Assembly: GCA_024679565.1 (NCBI GenBank)
Contig: JAIBDD010000017.1
Location: 1-64,000 of the forward strand
Length of the DNA stretch: 64,000 nucleotides
Source of the DNA: Bacteroidota bacterium
Lineage (GTDB): Bacteria > Bacteroidota > Bacteroidia > NS11-12g > UBA9320
Direction of reading: 5' to 3'
Under the pieces are notes generated by a model. The model was not told the DNA's origin. It was given only the letters and a program-made list of their open reading frames with translations, and did no database searches. The translations under genes and the position numbers were made by a program. Each line of letters begins with the position of its first letter. The first letter of the stretch is position 1. Below are positions 18,872-28,048 of the stretch, in pieces.

Positions 18872-20354
18872 ATACAACTCTATTTATTCCTTTTATGGTA
18901 TTTATTATCTTATTACTTGTATCCGCCAAAAAGCGATGAGGTAAATCAACCCAGTCTGCGGTCATACCATCTAACGACGTAACTGCACGTAAACAAATCA
19001 CATGTTCGTAAGTCCTTTCATCTCCCATAACGCCTACAGATTGCACAGGTAAAAACATCGCCCCTGCTTGCCAAACATCGTTATACAATCCGTTTGACTT
19101 CAACCCTTCAATAAAAATGGCATCTGCTTCTTGCAAAATAGCTACTTTTTCTCTGGTTATCTCACCAATAATTCGAATCGCAAGCCCTGGGCCAGGGAAG
19201 GGATGTCTTCCTAAAATATCTTTATCAAGACCAGCTTCACCACCAATTTTACGCACCTCGTCTTTAAATAACGTATTTAAAGGCTCTAAAAGTTTAAGGT
19301 TCATTTTTTCAGGTAGTCCACCTACATTATGATGGCTCTTTATGGTTGCTGATGGCCCATTTACAGAAACAGATTCAATAACATCTGGATAGATAGTGCC
19401 TTGTGCCAACCAGCGGGCATTTTCAACCTTTTTCGCTTCTACATCAAAAACTTCAACAAACAGTTTTCCAATTATTTTTCGTTTTGTCTCAGGATCTTTC
19501 ACACCATCAAGTGCATCCAGAAACAAATCAGATGCATCTACGCCGCGTACATTTAAGCCCATCGTTTTATACGAATCCAAAACGGCGTCAAATTCGTTCT
19601 TTCTCAGTAAGCCATTATTAACAAAGATGCAATGAAGCTGCGTTCCGATTGCATTATGGATTAACTGTGCTGCAACTGATGAATCCACACCACCACTTAA
19701 GCCCAAAATCACTTTATCATTCCCGACCTTTTCTTTTATCTCGGCTACAGTAGTTTCGATAAAATGTGCTGGTGTCCATGATCCCGTTGCACCACAAATT
19801 GTATTTACGAAATTTGACAGTAGTTGTTTCCCGTCGGTAGAGTGGGTTACTTCAGGGTGAAATTGAATGGCATAAATGTCTTTATCAGCAAATGCGAATG
19901 CTGCTATATCCACTGACGACGTACTTGCTAAAAGCGTTACGTCTGTAGGCTTCTTGGTAATGGTATCTGCATGCGACATCCATACCTGTGAACCTGCAGA
20001 CACTCCAGACATTAAAGCGTTTTCGCCAACTGAAACAAGATTGGCACGTCCATATTCTCTATGTTTCGATGCTTCCACCTGTCCATCAAACTGAGTGGCC
20101 AACCATTGTGCTCCATAACACACACCTAAAAGTGGGACTGGTAAGTTCAACACGTCTAATGCAGGCGTGGGGGCATTCTCTTCTCTTACAGAGCTCGGAC
20201 TGCCAGATAATATAACGCCTTTGACTGATTCGTCAATTGTAATATTTGCGTTGTACGGGTGGATTTCGCAGTAAACATTTAATTCTCTAACCCGTCGCGC
20301 AATTAGTTGTGTGTACTGTGACCCAAAATCGAGGATAATAAGCTTTTCTTCCAT
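18828..20354 (-). CDS. guaA: GMP synthase (glutamine-hydrolysing)
   Basis: A 508-residue two-domain enzyme that converts XMP to GMP in purine synthesis. The glutaminase domain has nucleophile Cys79 (GVCYGAQ), His166 and Glu168 (FHPEVTHS). The ATP-pyrophosphatase domain has the PP-loop SGGVDSS (220-226), and the C-terminal dimerisation domain contains [14 protein letters not shown] and ends ATIEWE, as is standard. The length is normal. A -7 box TACTTTTG ends 14 nt before the ATG. The other branch enzyme, purA, is also in this window but not linked. Confidence 0.97.
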   Translation of the reverse strand: MEEKLIILDFGSQYTQLIARRVRELNVYCEIHPYNANITIDESVKGVILSGSPSSVREENAPTPALDVLNLPVPLLGVCYGAQWLATQFDGQVEASKHREYGRANLVSVGENALMSGVSAGSQVWMSHADTITKKPTDVTLLASTSSVDIAAFAFADKDIYAIQFHPEVTHSTDGKQLLSNFVNTICGATGSWTPAHFIETTVAEIKEKVGNDKVILGLSGGVDSSVAAQLIHNAIGTQLHCIFVNNGLLRKNEFDAVLDSYKTMGLNVRGVDASDLFLDALDGVKDPETKRKIIGKLFVEVFDVEAKKVENARWLAQGTIYPDVIESVSVNGPSATIKSHHNVGGLPEKMNLKLLEPLNTLFKDEVRKIGGEAGLDKDILGRHPFPGPGLAIRIIGEITREKVAILQEADAIFIEGLKSNGLYNDVWQAGAMFLPVQSVGVMGDERTYEHVICLRAVTSLDGMTADWVDLPHRFLADTSNKIINTIKGINRVVYDISSKPPATIEWE

Positions 20355-20368
20355 GCTAAATCGATGTA

Positions 20369-20376
20369 CAAAAGTA
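20369..20376 (-). promoter_or_regulatory. -7 promoter box of guaA
   Basis: TACTTTTG on the minus strand, 6/6 match to TAnnTTTG, ending 14 nt before the guaA ATG. A TTTG at 20406-20403 lies 26 nt further upstream, longer than the usual spacer. Confidence 0.5.
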
Positions 20377-20437
20377 CAGATTTACATGGGACATTAAAGC
20401 CTCAAAGAAGAATGATATACAGTTGTTTTACACAGGT

Positions 20438-21130
20438 TTAGGCCTCTACAAACTTGTAGCCCACCCCGCGCAGTGATTTAAAGAACGTTGGATTCTTTGG
20501 ATCTGGTTCAAAGTATTTTCTGAACGCCAAAATAAAATTATCGATGGTTCTAGTTGAAGGATAAACTGAATACCCCCAAACAGTTTGTAGAATCTTTTCT
20601 CTACTTACCACTTCGTTTTTATTCTCTATAAGAAGTTTAAGAAGAAGTGCTTCTTTTTTGGTTAAGGAAAACTCGCCTTTATTTCCCTTCGCTTCATAAC
20701 TCACGAAGTTCACATAGTTATCGCCAAAAGAATAATCGTTTGACGAAAGCTTGTTAGCCGTTTGATCGTTGCGTTCAATTAAATTCTTAACGCGCAGCAT
20801 GAATTCTTCGAGGTTAAATGGCTTGGTCATATAGTCGTCGCCACCTTTGCGCAAACCAAGTACGCGGTCTTCAGCAGAACTTTTAGCCGACAAAAACATA
20901 ATAGGCACATGCGAATCATGCAACCTAATGTTCTCACATACAGCGATTCCGTCAATGTTTGGAATCATGATGTCTAAAATCACTAAATCGAAACGTTGCT
21001 CCTTAAACCTAGTTACTGCAGACAAACCATCGTAAACAACTACCGGATGGTACTCATCGATTTCTAAATTCAGCTTAATCGTTTCTGCTAGGTGTTTCTC
21101 GTCTTCAACAAGTAAAATCCGTTTTTTCAT
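20438..21130 (-). CDS. OmpR/PhoB-type response regulator
   Basis: A 230-residue response regulator. The receiver domain (1-~120) has the acidic pair Glu9/Asp10, phospho-acceptor Asp53 (LVILDIMIPN) and Lys103 (YMTKPF). The winged-helix DNA-binding domain (~135-228) includes SLTKKEALLLKLL and ends FKSLRGVGYKFVE, as expected for the OmpR family. It lies 129 nt downstream of a histidine kinase gene on the same strand and is its likely partner. Target genes cannot be deduced. Confidence 0.95.
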   Translation of the reverse strand: MKKRILLVEDEKHLAETIKLNLEIDEYHPVVVYDGLSAVTRFKEQRFDLVILDIMIPNIDGIAVCENIRLHDSHVPIMFLSAKSSAEDRVLGLRKGGDDYMTKPFNLEEFMLRVKNLIERNDQTANKLSSNDYSFGDNYVNFVSYEAKGNKGEFSLTKKEALLLKLLIENKNEVVSREKILQTVWGYSVYPSTRTIDNFILAFRKYFEPDPKNPTFFKSLRGVGYKFVEA

Positions 21131-21259
21131 AAGGGCGATAATTGATGTATTATTAATTTATTAACTCAAGTAACTACGTCATAGTATGTTTTGTCATAAG
21201 AGTATGTAAAAAATATGACTCTCAAATATCTTTTCTTAAAATCTCTGGTATGTCATAGC

Positions 21260-22405
21260 CTACTCATTTTTTCTCTTAAGGGGTAACTCCACAATAAAAA
21301 TGGTCCCTTTGGGCTCATTGTTTTTAATGCGTATCACACCATCGTGTTTATCGATTGTTTCTCTTAAAATGAACAATCCTAAACCTGTCCCTTTTGAGTC
21401 CCTAACCTCTTCATCCTCAACTCTATAAAACTTCTTAAATATCTTCTTTCGTTCAGACTCTGCGATACCAATTCCTTGGTCAATTACACGAATTATTGCC
21501 TTGTCCTTTTCTTCTTTCAAAGAGACTTCGACAGGAAGGTCGTTACCATACTTAATAGCATTCTCCAACAAATTGTTCATTGAGATCCTTAAAATGAAAC
21601 GGTCTCCAACAATTTCGACATCATCTTCAATATCTGCTGTTAGATCTGTTCGCATTCTGTAGCTTTCCACCAAGTTTTGCATCATATCTGTGATTGAAAA
21701 CACTTCTCGGCCATAGATATAGTTGTCGTTTTCGATCTGCATAGCCGTAAGCATGTTCTCGGTTAGCTCATTTAACCGATCGGCATTATTCACTGCTTTA
21801 TCGAGTAACTCGTTTCGTTTTTCTTCTGGTAGTTTACGTGTCCGTATGGTTTGCAAAAGCAACTTCATTGCTGCTATCGGTGTTTTCAATTCATGTGTAA
21901 CAGATAACAAAAAGTTATTCTGTTGTTTGTTCAAACGATATATCATTTGAATTGAATAAGATACGCCGTACACACCCACAGCTACAAGGACAAAAAGCAA
22001 AAGGGCCTGAAAAATATACAGCCGCTCCCGATTTTGAAGTTTCTGTTCTAAACGATCGATTTGATGTGGCGCAATTTGAATGTCAAGATCCCAACCTTGA
22101 TACACTTTGGTGTAAACCGCAGTATAACTACCATAATTATAGGTTTCTAGAAACGCATTTAACAAGTTGGTATCGGCATCAATTTTTGCCTGTTTAAATA
22201 TGATATGCAATTCGTTTTCAGAAGAAAAATCATAATTCTTACTTTTCTCTATTAACCGAAGTACACAGGCCTGCCTGCCCGCCTCTAATACTTGTTTTTG
22301 CAAACCGTATTCCTTATTGCTAAAGTTAACCAACGAGTAAGTAAGCCAACCAAAGGTTCCTAAGATGTACAGTATAATAAAGATGAATAAAAGCTTGAAT
22401 TTCAT
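21260..22405 (-). CDS. Membrane sensor histidine kinase
   Basis: A 381-residue kinase. TM1 (~5-25) and TM2 (~131-153) flank a periplasmic sensor of ~105 residues. The H-box is SVTHELKTPIAAM with His171, the N-box is NNLLENAIKYGND (Asn282), the G1 box DQGIGI (309-314) and the G2 box GTGLGLF (339-345). No HAMP domain is obvious between TM2 and the H-box, as only about 15 residues separate them. It probably phosphorylates the response regulator encoded downstream. The periplasmic domain has no recognised ligand motif. Confidence 0.94.
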   Translation of the reverse strand: MKFKLLFIFIILYILGTFGWLTYSLVNFSNKEYGLQKQVLEAGRQACVLRLIEKSKNYDFSSENELHIIFKQAKIDADTNLLNAFLETYNYGSYTAVYTKVYQGWDLDIQIAPHQIDRLEQKLQNRERLYIFQALLLFVLVAVGVYGVSYSIQMIYRLNKQQNNFLLSVTHELKTPIAAMKLLLQTIRTRKLPEEKRNELLDKAVNNADRLNELTENMLTAMQIENDNYIYGREVFSITDMMQNLVESYRMRTDLTADIEDDVEIVGDRFILRISMNNLLENAIKYGNDLPVEVSLKEEKDKAIIRVIDQGIGIAESERKKIFKKFYRVEDEEVRDSKGTGLGLFILRETIDKHDGVIRIKNNEPKGTIFIVELPLKRKNE

Positions 22406-22455
22406 ACACTTAATTCAGGTTCACGAAAATACTTCATTCTTCTTTAAACATATTT

Positions 22456-22463
22456 TATGTTTG
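22456..22463 (+). promoter_or_regulatory. -7 promoter box of the cytochrome b5-like gene
   Basis: TATGTTTG, a 6/6 match to TAnnTTTG, ending 10 nt before the ATG at 22474. No clear -33 TTTG. Confidence 0.5.
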
Positions 22464-22473
22464 TTTGCACTGG

Positions 22474-22707
22474 ATGAGGAAAATGATTTCTAAACGAGCC
22501 CTTTCATTACGAAATGGCCAAGACAAAGAAGAGGTCTGGATTGCCTACAAGGGTATCGTTTACGACGTTACTTTAAGCAGGCTTTGGCGCAATGGTAAGC
22601 ACTATGAACATTGGGCAGGGCAAGACCTTACACACGAGTTGCCGGACGCTCCACATTCTGAATCGGTATTCGAACGATTTAACGTTGTTGGCATATTAGC
22701 TGACTAG
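22474..22707 (+). CDS. Small cytochrome b5-like heme/steroid-binding domain protein
   Basis: A 77-residue protein made of a single short cytochrome b5-like fold. Family features: VWIAYKGIVYDVTLSRLW, the axial-ligand type segment NGKHYEHWAGQDLTHEL, and SVFERFNVVGIL. His in GKHYEHWAG and a His further along (APHSES) could ligate heme, as in predicted heme/steroid-binding proteins. There is no signal peptide. Starts at ATG 22474 or 22483 both fit; the longer frame needs a TTG at 22465. It converges on rpiB and the two stop codons share a CTAG palindrome. Confidence 0.8.
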   Translation: MRKMISKRALSLRNGQDKEEVWIAYKGIVYDVTLSRLWRNGKHYEHWAGQDLTHELPDAPHSESVFERFNVVGILAD

Positions 22708-23135
22708 CAAGATATTTTGTCAACCCTTCGTTGATGACGTCCACCTTCGAAATCTTCATTTAAGAAAGCCTCAAGCACTTCAAGAGTTGTATCAAAATCA
22801 ATAAACCTGGCTGGAATACAAATCACATTGGCATTGTTATGTTGACGTGCTAAAGCACCCAATTCGGGATCCCAACATAACGCCGCACGAATATCTTGGT
22901 GCTTGTTGGCCGTCATACAAACTCCGTTTCCGCTGCCGCAAATTAGTATTCCAAAAGTGGTTTCACCCTTTTCAACAGAATTTGCCAGTGGATGAACAAA
23001 ATCTGGATAATCTACCGATTCGGTTTCGTCAGTACCAAAATTCACGAACTCAAATTTGTCCGCAAAGTGTTTTATAACGTCAAATTTATATTCCGTTCCG
23101 GCATGGTCGTTTGCTATCGCAATTTTAAGCTTCAT
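22704..23135 (-). CDS. rpiB: Ribose-5-phosphate isomerase B
   Basis: A 143-residue RpiB/LacAB-family isomerase that interconverts ribose 5-phosphate and ribulose 5-phosphate in the pentose phosphate pathway. Visible features: IAIANDHAG with Asp10-His11, the catalytic Cys66 in ICGSGNGVCM, the RAALCWDPELGALARQHNNAN segment region (His99/Asn100), and the C-terminal GGRHQRRVDKI. The length is typical. The start codon overlaps the tatC stop by 11 nt, so it is co-transcribed with tatC. Confidence 0.95.
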   Translation of the reverse strand: MKLKIAIANDHAGTEYKFDVIKHFADKFEFVNFGTDETESVDYPDFVHPLANSVEKGETTFGILICGSGNGVCMTANKHQDIRAALCWDPELGALARQHNNANVICIPARFIDFDTTLEVLEAFLNEDFEGGRHQRRVDKISC

Positions 23136-23958
23136 TTAACTTTTCTTTAGTTTCGATTCTCTTGGCAATAAAAATACCAACTTCATACAACAAATAAACA
23201 GGTATTGTCAATAATATTTGGCTCATGATATCAGGTGGGGTGATAACCGAAGCCAATACCAATATTATAACCACGGCGTGCCTTCTGTACCGTTTAAGGA
23301 AGTCGGATGACACTAAGCCAAGTTTGGCAAGGAAAAACACAATGAGTGGCAGTTCAAATACCACACCCGAGGCTAGTGTAAGTGTCGAAACAAACGACAC
23401 GTAAGACTGCATGGTAAAATGGTTAACGATGTTGTCGGTTAGCTTAAAGTTGATAAAGAAATTTACAGAAAGTGGTGCCAGCACCAAGTAACCAAACAAC
23501 ACCCCGATAAAGAACAGCAACGACGTTGCTAAAACAATGCCTGTGGTATATTTCTGTTCGGTAGGTTTTAAAGCTGGTTTAAAAAACCGCCAAAATTCCC
23601 AAAGTATATAGGGTGCAGAAAGTATTAATCCGATGGTGAAGGAAACCACCATTAGGTAAATAAATTGACCACTAACCGCAAGATTCTGTGTATTTAAATC
23701 AATAGAATCAAAACACAACTTGTCTGTTCCATATAGCGTATACGATAGCTTGCAAAAGAGCTGATATATGGGAAAGGATTTTTTTGTTACTGCAAAAATT
23801 ATCTTGTCAAAAATGAATCGATAATTGACCATAGCGACAATAGAAAAAACAATAATGGCAACTACTGATCGCATCAGGTGCCATCTGAGCGCTTCTAGAT
23901 GATCTAGAAAGCTCATGTTTTTCTCGTTCTTTTCGATGTCGACTTGGTCTAGCGGCAT
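23125..23958 (-). CDS. tatC: Twin-arginine translocase subunit TatC
   Basis: A 277-residue inner-membrane protein with six predicted helices. The cytoplasmic N-terminus has the TatC signature NMSFLDHLEALRWHLMRS region (F-L-x-H-L-x-x-L-R), which binds the twin-arginine signal. FWRFFKPALKPTEQKY region and the FELPLIVFFLAKLG helix are also family-typical. TatC forms the substrate receptor of the Tat export pathway for folded proteins. It follows fabG by 10 nt, and no tatA/B gene is in the window. Confidence 0.95.
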   Translation of the reverse strand: MPLDQVDIEKNEKNMSFLDHLEALRWHLMRSVVAIIVFSIVAMVNYRFIFDKIIFAVTKKSFPIYQLFCKLSYTLYGTDKLCFDSIDLNTQNLAVSGQFIYLMVVSFTIGLILSAPYILWEFWRFFKPALKPTEQKYTTGIVLATSLLFFIGVLFGYLVLAPLSVNFFINFKLTDNIVNHFTMQSYVSFVSTLTLASGVVFELPLIVFFLAKLGLVSSDFLKRYRRHAVVIILVLASVITPPDIMSQILLTIPVYLLYEVGIFIAKRIETKEKLNEA

Positions 23959-23968
23959 TTATTACTAA

Positions 23969-24718
23969 TTAGGTAAGCATCCCACCACAAACGTGTAATG
24001 TTTGACCAGTAACATAGCTGGACATATCAGAAGCTAAGAACAAACAAGCGTTGGCTACATCTTCCGGATTCCCACCCCTCTTTAATGGAATTGTTTCTAC
24101 CCATGACTTAACAACGTCCTCATCTAAAGCACCAGTCATTTCTGTTTGGATAAAACCCGGTGCAATTGCATTACAACGAATGTTTCTACTTCCTATCTCT
24201 TTAGCAATCGATTTAGTAAAACCGATAATTCCAGCTTTAGACGCCGCGTAATTAGACTGTCCGGCATTACCATTCACACCAACCACTGATGTCATGTTTA
24301 TTATTGATCCAGATCTATTTTTCAAAAAGGTTCTTAAACAAGCCTTCGTTAAATTGAAAACAGATTTTAGATTCACTTCCATTACCTCGTCCCATTGCTC
24401 TTCGCTCATCCGCATTAACAAAGTGTCGCGTATAATTCCTGCATTGTTTATTAATACGTTGATTGTTCCAAAATCCTGAAGAACGTCCGCTACCATAGCT
24501 TCTGAAGCTTCTAAAGACGCTGCGTTACTTTTATATCCTTTGGCTTTAACACCATATTTTTCAGAAAGGTCCTTTTCAACAACCGCCGCCTTCTCTGCAG
24601 AATTGGCATAGGTAAAAGCCACATTTGCCCCTTGCTTAGCACAGGCTTCTGCAATACCAAGCCCTATGCCTCGTGTTGCTCCAGTAATAAGTACTACTTT
24701 ATCAGATAATAAACTCAT
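23969..24718 (-). CDS. fabG: 3-oxoacyl-[ACP] reductase
   Basis: A 249-residue short-chain dehydrogenase of fatty acid elongation that reduces 3-oxoacyl-ACP with NADPH. Cofactor loop TGATRGIG (12-19), NNAG (91-94), and catalytic Ser144, Tyr157 and Lys161 (S..GQSNYAASKAG) are present. The C-terminal VTGQTLHVCGGM is the usual FabG end. It heads a run fabG-tatC-rpiB with short gaps. A TATTTTTG promoter box lies 15 nt before the ATG. Confidence 0.95.
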   Translation of the reverse strand: MSLLSDKVVLITGATRGIGLGIAEACAKQGANVAFTYANSAEKAAVVEKDLSEKYGVKAKGYKSNAASLEASEAMVADVLQDFGTINVLINNAGIIRDTLLMRMSEEQWDEVMEVNLKSVFNLTKACLRTFLKNRSGSIINMTSVVGVNGNAGQSNYAASKAGIIGFTKSIAKEIGSRNIRCNAIAPGFIQTEMTGALDEDVVKSWVETIPLKRGGNPEDVANACLFLASDMSSYVTGQTLHVCGGMLT

Positions 24719-24733
24719 GTTTCAAAATTTTGA

Positions 24734-24741
24734 CAAAAATA
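24734..24741 (-). promoter_or_regulatory. -7 promoter box of the fabG-tatC-rpiB run
   Basis: TATTTTTG on the minus strand, 6/6 match to TAnnTTTG, ending 15 nt before the fabG ATG, between that gene and the upstream terminator. Confidence 0.55.
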
Positions 24742-24769
24742 TCCTAATGTTTTTTATTGACGCATAAAA

Positions 24770-24801
24770 AAAGTCCATTCACCAAAAGATGAATGGACTT
24801 T
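24770..24801 (-). terminator. Intrinsic terminator of the lipoprotein gene
   Basis: A perfect 12-bp stem (AAAGTCCATTCA / TGAATGGACTTT) with an 8-nt loop, 18 nt after the lipoprotein stop codon. On the minus strand it is followed by a run of T. It separates that gene from fabG. Confidence 0.85.
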
Positions 24802-24819
24802 CCTATACGTTAAATATTT

Positions 24820-25374
24820 TTATCTATCAGCGTCGCGCTCAATTTCCAAAAATCCTTTAGTAAAAGATCTTGAGTTGATACCCGATTTTAGCTCTCCGGT
24901 AAAAGTCACTTTAATAAGTTCGCCAACCTCGCCATATTCAGAAACGGTTACAGCCATGTTTTGTGCGGCATCACTAGAAGATTCTATACGTTTAGCCCCT
25001 TCCCCTGTTGCAATCTCCAAGGAAAACTCTGGAGAGTTTTGTGTATAAACACCTGGGTCTTTCCCAACAAAACTTAATTCTAATTCGGCTTTCGAAGTGA
25101 TTGAAGCACCCGCGTTTCCTTTAGTAGAATATCCAACTATGTTGATTAATGTTTCATTGATATCTTTTCGCCAACTTCCCTGTGACAGATTTTGATCTAA
25201 CACCAATTGATAGTTCTGGAAACTTACTGTAAAACCGCACGCTGGCGTGTCAGTTGGTTCCGTATTGTCAGTTGTGTCTACTACAGGAGGTACTTCATCT
25301 CCATCACATCCAGTGTTTACCAGAAATAATGGGCTGATCATCAAAGCTATGATTAGGTACTTTAGGTTTTTCAT
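24820..25374 (-). CDS. Small exported lipoprotein, function unknown
   Basis: A 184-residue protein with a lipoprotein signal (MKNLKYLIIALMISPLFLV, lipobox VNTGC), a Pro/Thr/Asp-rich linker, and a ~130-residue beta-rich domain. I recognise no family. The ATG at 25374 places the signal at the N-terminus, whereas the open frame continues 39 residues further upstream into the pepE region. It has its own terminator, so it is probably monocistronic or the last gene after pepE. Confidence 0.65.
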   Translation of the reverse strand: MKNLKYLIIALMISPLFLVNTGCDGDEVPPVVDTTDNTEPTDTPACGFTVSFQNYQLVLDQNLSQGSWRKDINETLINIVGYSTKGNAGASITSKAELELSFVGKDPGVYTQNSPEFSLEIATGEGAKRIESSSDAAQNMAVTVSEYGEVGELIKVTFTGELKSGINSRSFTKGFLEIERDADR

Positions 25375-25450
25375 ATCTATTAATTTTTTAGAGTACAATA
25401 ATACTCTTTCTTCTGTAACATGAAGCGCACATTCTCGTAATTTTTTCCTC

Positions 25451-26149
25451 CTATTTAAAATAAGAATCTGCCTCATTGGTCTCAAAATCAAGTACTTGAT
25501 TCGGGTGCTGATATACCTTCATCGGAAGCTGCCCAACGTATTTTGTTTGACCATTGTTGATCTCAAGCCATGACGATTCTGGCAAGCAAACCACGTCTGT
25601 TTTACTTAGCATGATATACTCGAGTAGTCTTGCTTTTCTAGATTCACCTCCATGATTTGGCACTGTTGCTTCGCTATAATGTGGATTGATTTGATAAGGT
25701 ACTAGCCCAAGACAATCAAAAGATTGAGGCTGAACAATAGGCATATCATTGGTCGTACACAAAGTTAACCCCGCGACATTGGAACCCGCACTCCAGCCAA
25801 CATAAGGTGTACCGTTAGCTACTGCTTCTCGAATTGGCTCCATAAGCTTCTGATCTTGCAACAACTGCACCAGCCTAAATGTATTTCCTCCACCGATGGC
25901 AATCGATTTTGCCTCACGAACGGCTTGTATCGGATCGCTATGTTTATGTATACTAGTGATGGTAACACCGAACGGTTTTAGTGCGTTTTGCACCGTCTCT
26001 TCATATTGATCGTATGACACAGTGACGCCGGCATATGGAATAAATAAAACCTCTTTGGCGTCACCTAAAAAATGAGCCACAGCTTCTTTGGCATGCTCCA
26101 TATACGATGCGCCATAGTTTGTAGAATTACTTAGTAATAAGGCCTTCAT
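25451..26149 (-). CDS. pepE: Dipeptidase E (peptidase S51)
   Basis: A 232-residue cytoplasmic dipeptidase that cleaves Asp-Xaa dipeptides. Nucleophile Ser120 lies in the nucleophile elbow GWSAGSN, His157 in NPHYSE, and the glycine loop IGGGNTFRL at 85-93. Length and motifs fit PepE well. No clear promoter box was found in the ~110 nt upstream, which contain the terminator of the neighbouring barrel gene. Confidence 0.93.
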   Translation of the reverse strand: MKALLLSNSTNYGASYMEHAKEAVAHFLGDAKEVLFIPYAGVTVSYDQYEETVQNALKPFGVTITSIHKHSDPIQAVREAKSIAIGGGNTFRLVQLLQDQKLMEPIREAVANGTPYVGWSAGSNVAGLTLCTTNDMPIVQPQSFDCLGLVPYQINPHYSEATVPNHGGESRKARLLEYIMLSKTDVVCLPESSWLEINNGQTKYVGQLPMKVYQHPNQVLDFETNEADSYFK

Positions 26150-26174
26150 ATTTTTTTAGGCAATGGTAATAAAA

Positions 26175-26203
26175 AAAGGCCTTTTCAAACTGAAAAGACC
26201 TTT
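26175..26203 (-). terminator. Intrinsic terminator after the sigma/anti-sigma/barrel operon
   Basis: A 13-bp stem with one C/A mismatch (AAAGGCCTTTTCA / TGAAAAGACCTTT) and a 3-nt loop. On the minus strand a T-run follows. It lies 66 nt after the stop of the barrel gene at 26269. Confidence 0.75.
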
Positions 26204-26268
26204 AGATTTAGTATAAAAAGTATGTACTTGAGTTGGTTTACATAATAACCCAACCCAAGTTATCAATA

Positions 26269-27216
26269 TTAAAAAGGCGTTAAAACCAAGCCAACACTTG
26301 CTGTATTCACCTCAGGTCCTCTGCCTGATTTAAAGGTATTTGTTGGGTAATACTTGCCATAAATCACAAGGTCTCCATACCCAAATTGTGCTACATAACC
26401 TATTCGGTAATCCTCAAATCCATAGTCACCTCTTACCTTCTTCTTTTCTTTCTGTTTGCCCGAACCCCATTTTTGTTTTTGGTGCGAACCAATCAAATAA
26501 CCCGCTTGTATTCCTGCGGCAATCTTGAAAGAATTATCATCATCTCTAGGGTTGCTTTTAAAATTAAGCATCAATGGCACCGTTGCATAACGACTCACAA
26601 TTTTGTTTCGTTTAAAGTCCAGCACGTCGTCAACTTGATATTCTAGTGGTTTCGAATCAGGTGTAATTGTAACACCTTCTTTGAAACGATAATTGTTGTA
26701 TTCAATGCCTATCCCATATACCAAACGCAAATGTCCTCTTACCAAATTCACACCTTGCTGTACTATTCCTAGATGGAAATTGGCTGATATGTTTTCTAGT
26801 TTCATGTCTTGGTATGGCGCTGGAACGTCAACAGAATTAGCTGACACCCAATTATTCAACCCCCAGTCCATAACCATAAAGCTCGTTTCTACGAATTTTG
26901 GTCCGTCATCGATTTCTTCTACCATCTCCTCTACCATTTCTTCAATCATCTCTATTTCAATTTCTTCTGAATCGTCTCCATCAATTCGAATAATACGTTT
27001 TAACTTAACGTCTCGCTCAGCGTCTACTTCCATTTCAACATTGCCTGGGTCACCTACTTTATTAATTTCTTCGGTAATTAAGGTGTCGATCTTACCATTA
27101 ACATTCTTGATTTCAATGCGCACCCTTTTGGTCTCTATTACCTTAGGGTCTTCTTCTTGTGCGACAACGATTGTCGAAAGAAGCAATGTGGCTAAAAGTG
27201 TATATATGTGTTTCAT
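26269..27216 (-). CDS. Outer-membrane beta-barrel protein of the ECF sigma operon
   Basis: A 315-residue exported protein. The signal peptide ends STIVVA-QEED. Residues ~25-110 are very acidic, including a repeated EEMVEEMVEE segment. The rest (~115-315) has alternating beta strands such as HLRLVYGIGIEYNNYRF, RYATVPLMLNFKS and FKIAAGIQAGYLIG, and ends in Phe, a usual C-terminus of outer-membrane barrels. It is the third gene of a sigma, anti-sigma, barrel operon, so it may report envelope state to the anti-sigma factor; this is inference. Confidence 0.75.
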   Translation of the reverse strand: MKHIYTLLATLLLSTIVVAQEEDPKVIETKRVRIEIKNVNGKIDTLITEEINKVGDPGNVEMEVDAERDVKLKRIIRIDGDDSEEIEIEMIEEMVEEMVEEIDDGPKFVETSFMVMDWGLNNWVSANSVDVPAPYQDMKLENISANFHLGIVQQGVNLVRGHLRLVYGIGIEYNNYRFKEGVTITPDSKPLEYQVDDVLDFKRNKIVSRYATVPLMLNFKSNPRDDDNSFKIAAGIQAGYLIGSHQKQKWGSGKQKEKKKVRGDYGFEDYRIGYVAQFGYGDLVIYGKYYPTNTFKSGRGPEVNTASVGLVLTPF

Positions 27217-27232
27217 TATTTTTTATTTATTA

Positions 27233-28048
27233 TTATTTTAAAGGTTTCAAACTAACCATGGCCGTGGCGTTATATTGTTCTGAACTATATATTATTTGTA
27301 TTGACTGTTTATCAGCTGGTTGCACCTTAATTTTAGCATTTCTAAACGGTGCGGTTACTAACGACAAACCCGCATTAATTGTAGATCTTACTCCGTTATA
27401 AGATGCAGGTTCATCTTGAGGTATCAACATCTCCATATTGTACATCACATTCGCTTTATGCAGAGATTCCAGTGGTTTTGACTCAGTGTTGAGTCCATTT
27501 TTTTGCATCAATGGCTCTACACTTACTAGCTGGTTTGCAACATCAGGCGTTGTTATCATTTTCTCATTCATTGGTACCGGCAGTTCAAGAGATTTTCGAG
27601 GTTCTTTAACGTCGCTTGGTGGGTGATTAGGCACCTCTTGCACGGCTACCTCCACCGTTGGCTTTGTTTCTTGACTATTTATTGTGTTGTCCGTATTAGG
27701 TAACACTAGCTCAGTGGCAGATCCTGCCAAACCTTCTACTGCATCTGTTTTGGGCATAAACAATTGCCAAGTTGGATAACAAAGTGCCAATAGGGCTGCG
27801 ATTGCTGCTGCACGACGCCACTGCACCGCACTAAAAGCAATTAAAGTTGTATCTGTTTTTATCAACTTATCCTTTCCTTGATAAACGACTTCTGGGGCAT
27901 CTAACTGCGTCATTCGCATAAAATCCCAATCAGCTGCTAGGTCAGCATCATCCTCTATCATTTTTAGCAATTCCGATTCCTCTTCAGGCGACAAATCACC
28001 TTCCAACATTTCGAATAATTCCCAGTCCATGTCTTTTTGATCTTTCAT
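27233..28048 (-). CDS. Anti-sigma-factor-like single-span membrane protein
   Basis: A 271-residue protein with an acidic N-terminal cytoplasmic head (MDWELFEMLEGDLSPEEESEL and ADLAADWDFMRMT, the zinc-less anti-sigma style of Bacteroidota), one transmembrane helix at ~78-96 (RRAAAIAALLALCYPTW), and a Ser/Pro/Thr-rich periplasmic part. Its ATG overlaps the stop of the ECF sigma gene as ATGA (28045-28048), which strongly suggests functional pairing. It probably holds the sigma factor at the membrane until a periplasmic signal arrives. Confidence 0.75.
   Translation of the reverse strand: MKDQKDMDWELFEMLEGDLSPEEESELLKMIEDDADLAADWDFMRMTQLDAPEVVYQGKDKLIKTDTTLIAFSAVQWRRAAAIAALLALCYPTWQLFMPKTDAVEGLAGSATELVLPNTDNTINSQETKPTVEVAVQEVPNHPPSDVKEPRKSLELPVPMNEKMITTPDVANQLVSVEPLMQKNGLNTESKPLESLHKANVMYNMEMLIPQDEPASYNGVRSTINAGLSLVTAPFRNAKIKVQPADKQSIQIIYSSEQYNATAMVSLKPLK

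Noticed and set aside
21131-21259. Repeated GAGTATG/ATGACTC-like words between the kinase and regulator genes
   Set aside because: Only about 5 bp of stem and no perfect promoter box; not enough to call an operator.
26693-27241. 182-codon open frame on the plus strand over the barrel gene
   Set aside because: It lies entirely opposite a well-supported exported barrel gene, its Ser/Ile-rich repeat is the antisense of the acidic EEMVEE repeat, and no start signal or family feature supports it.
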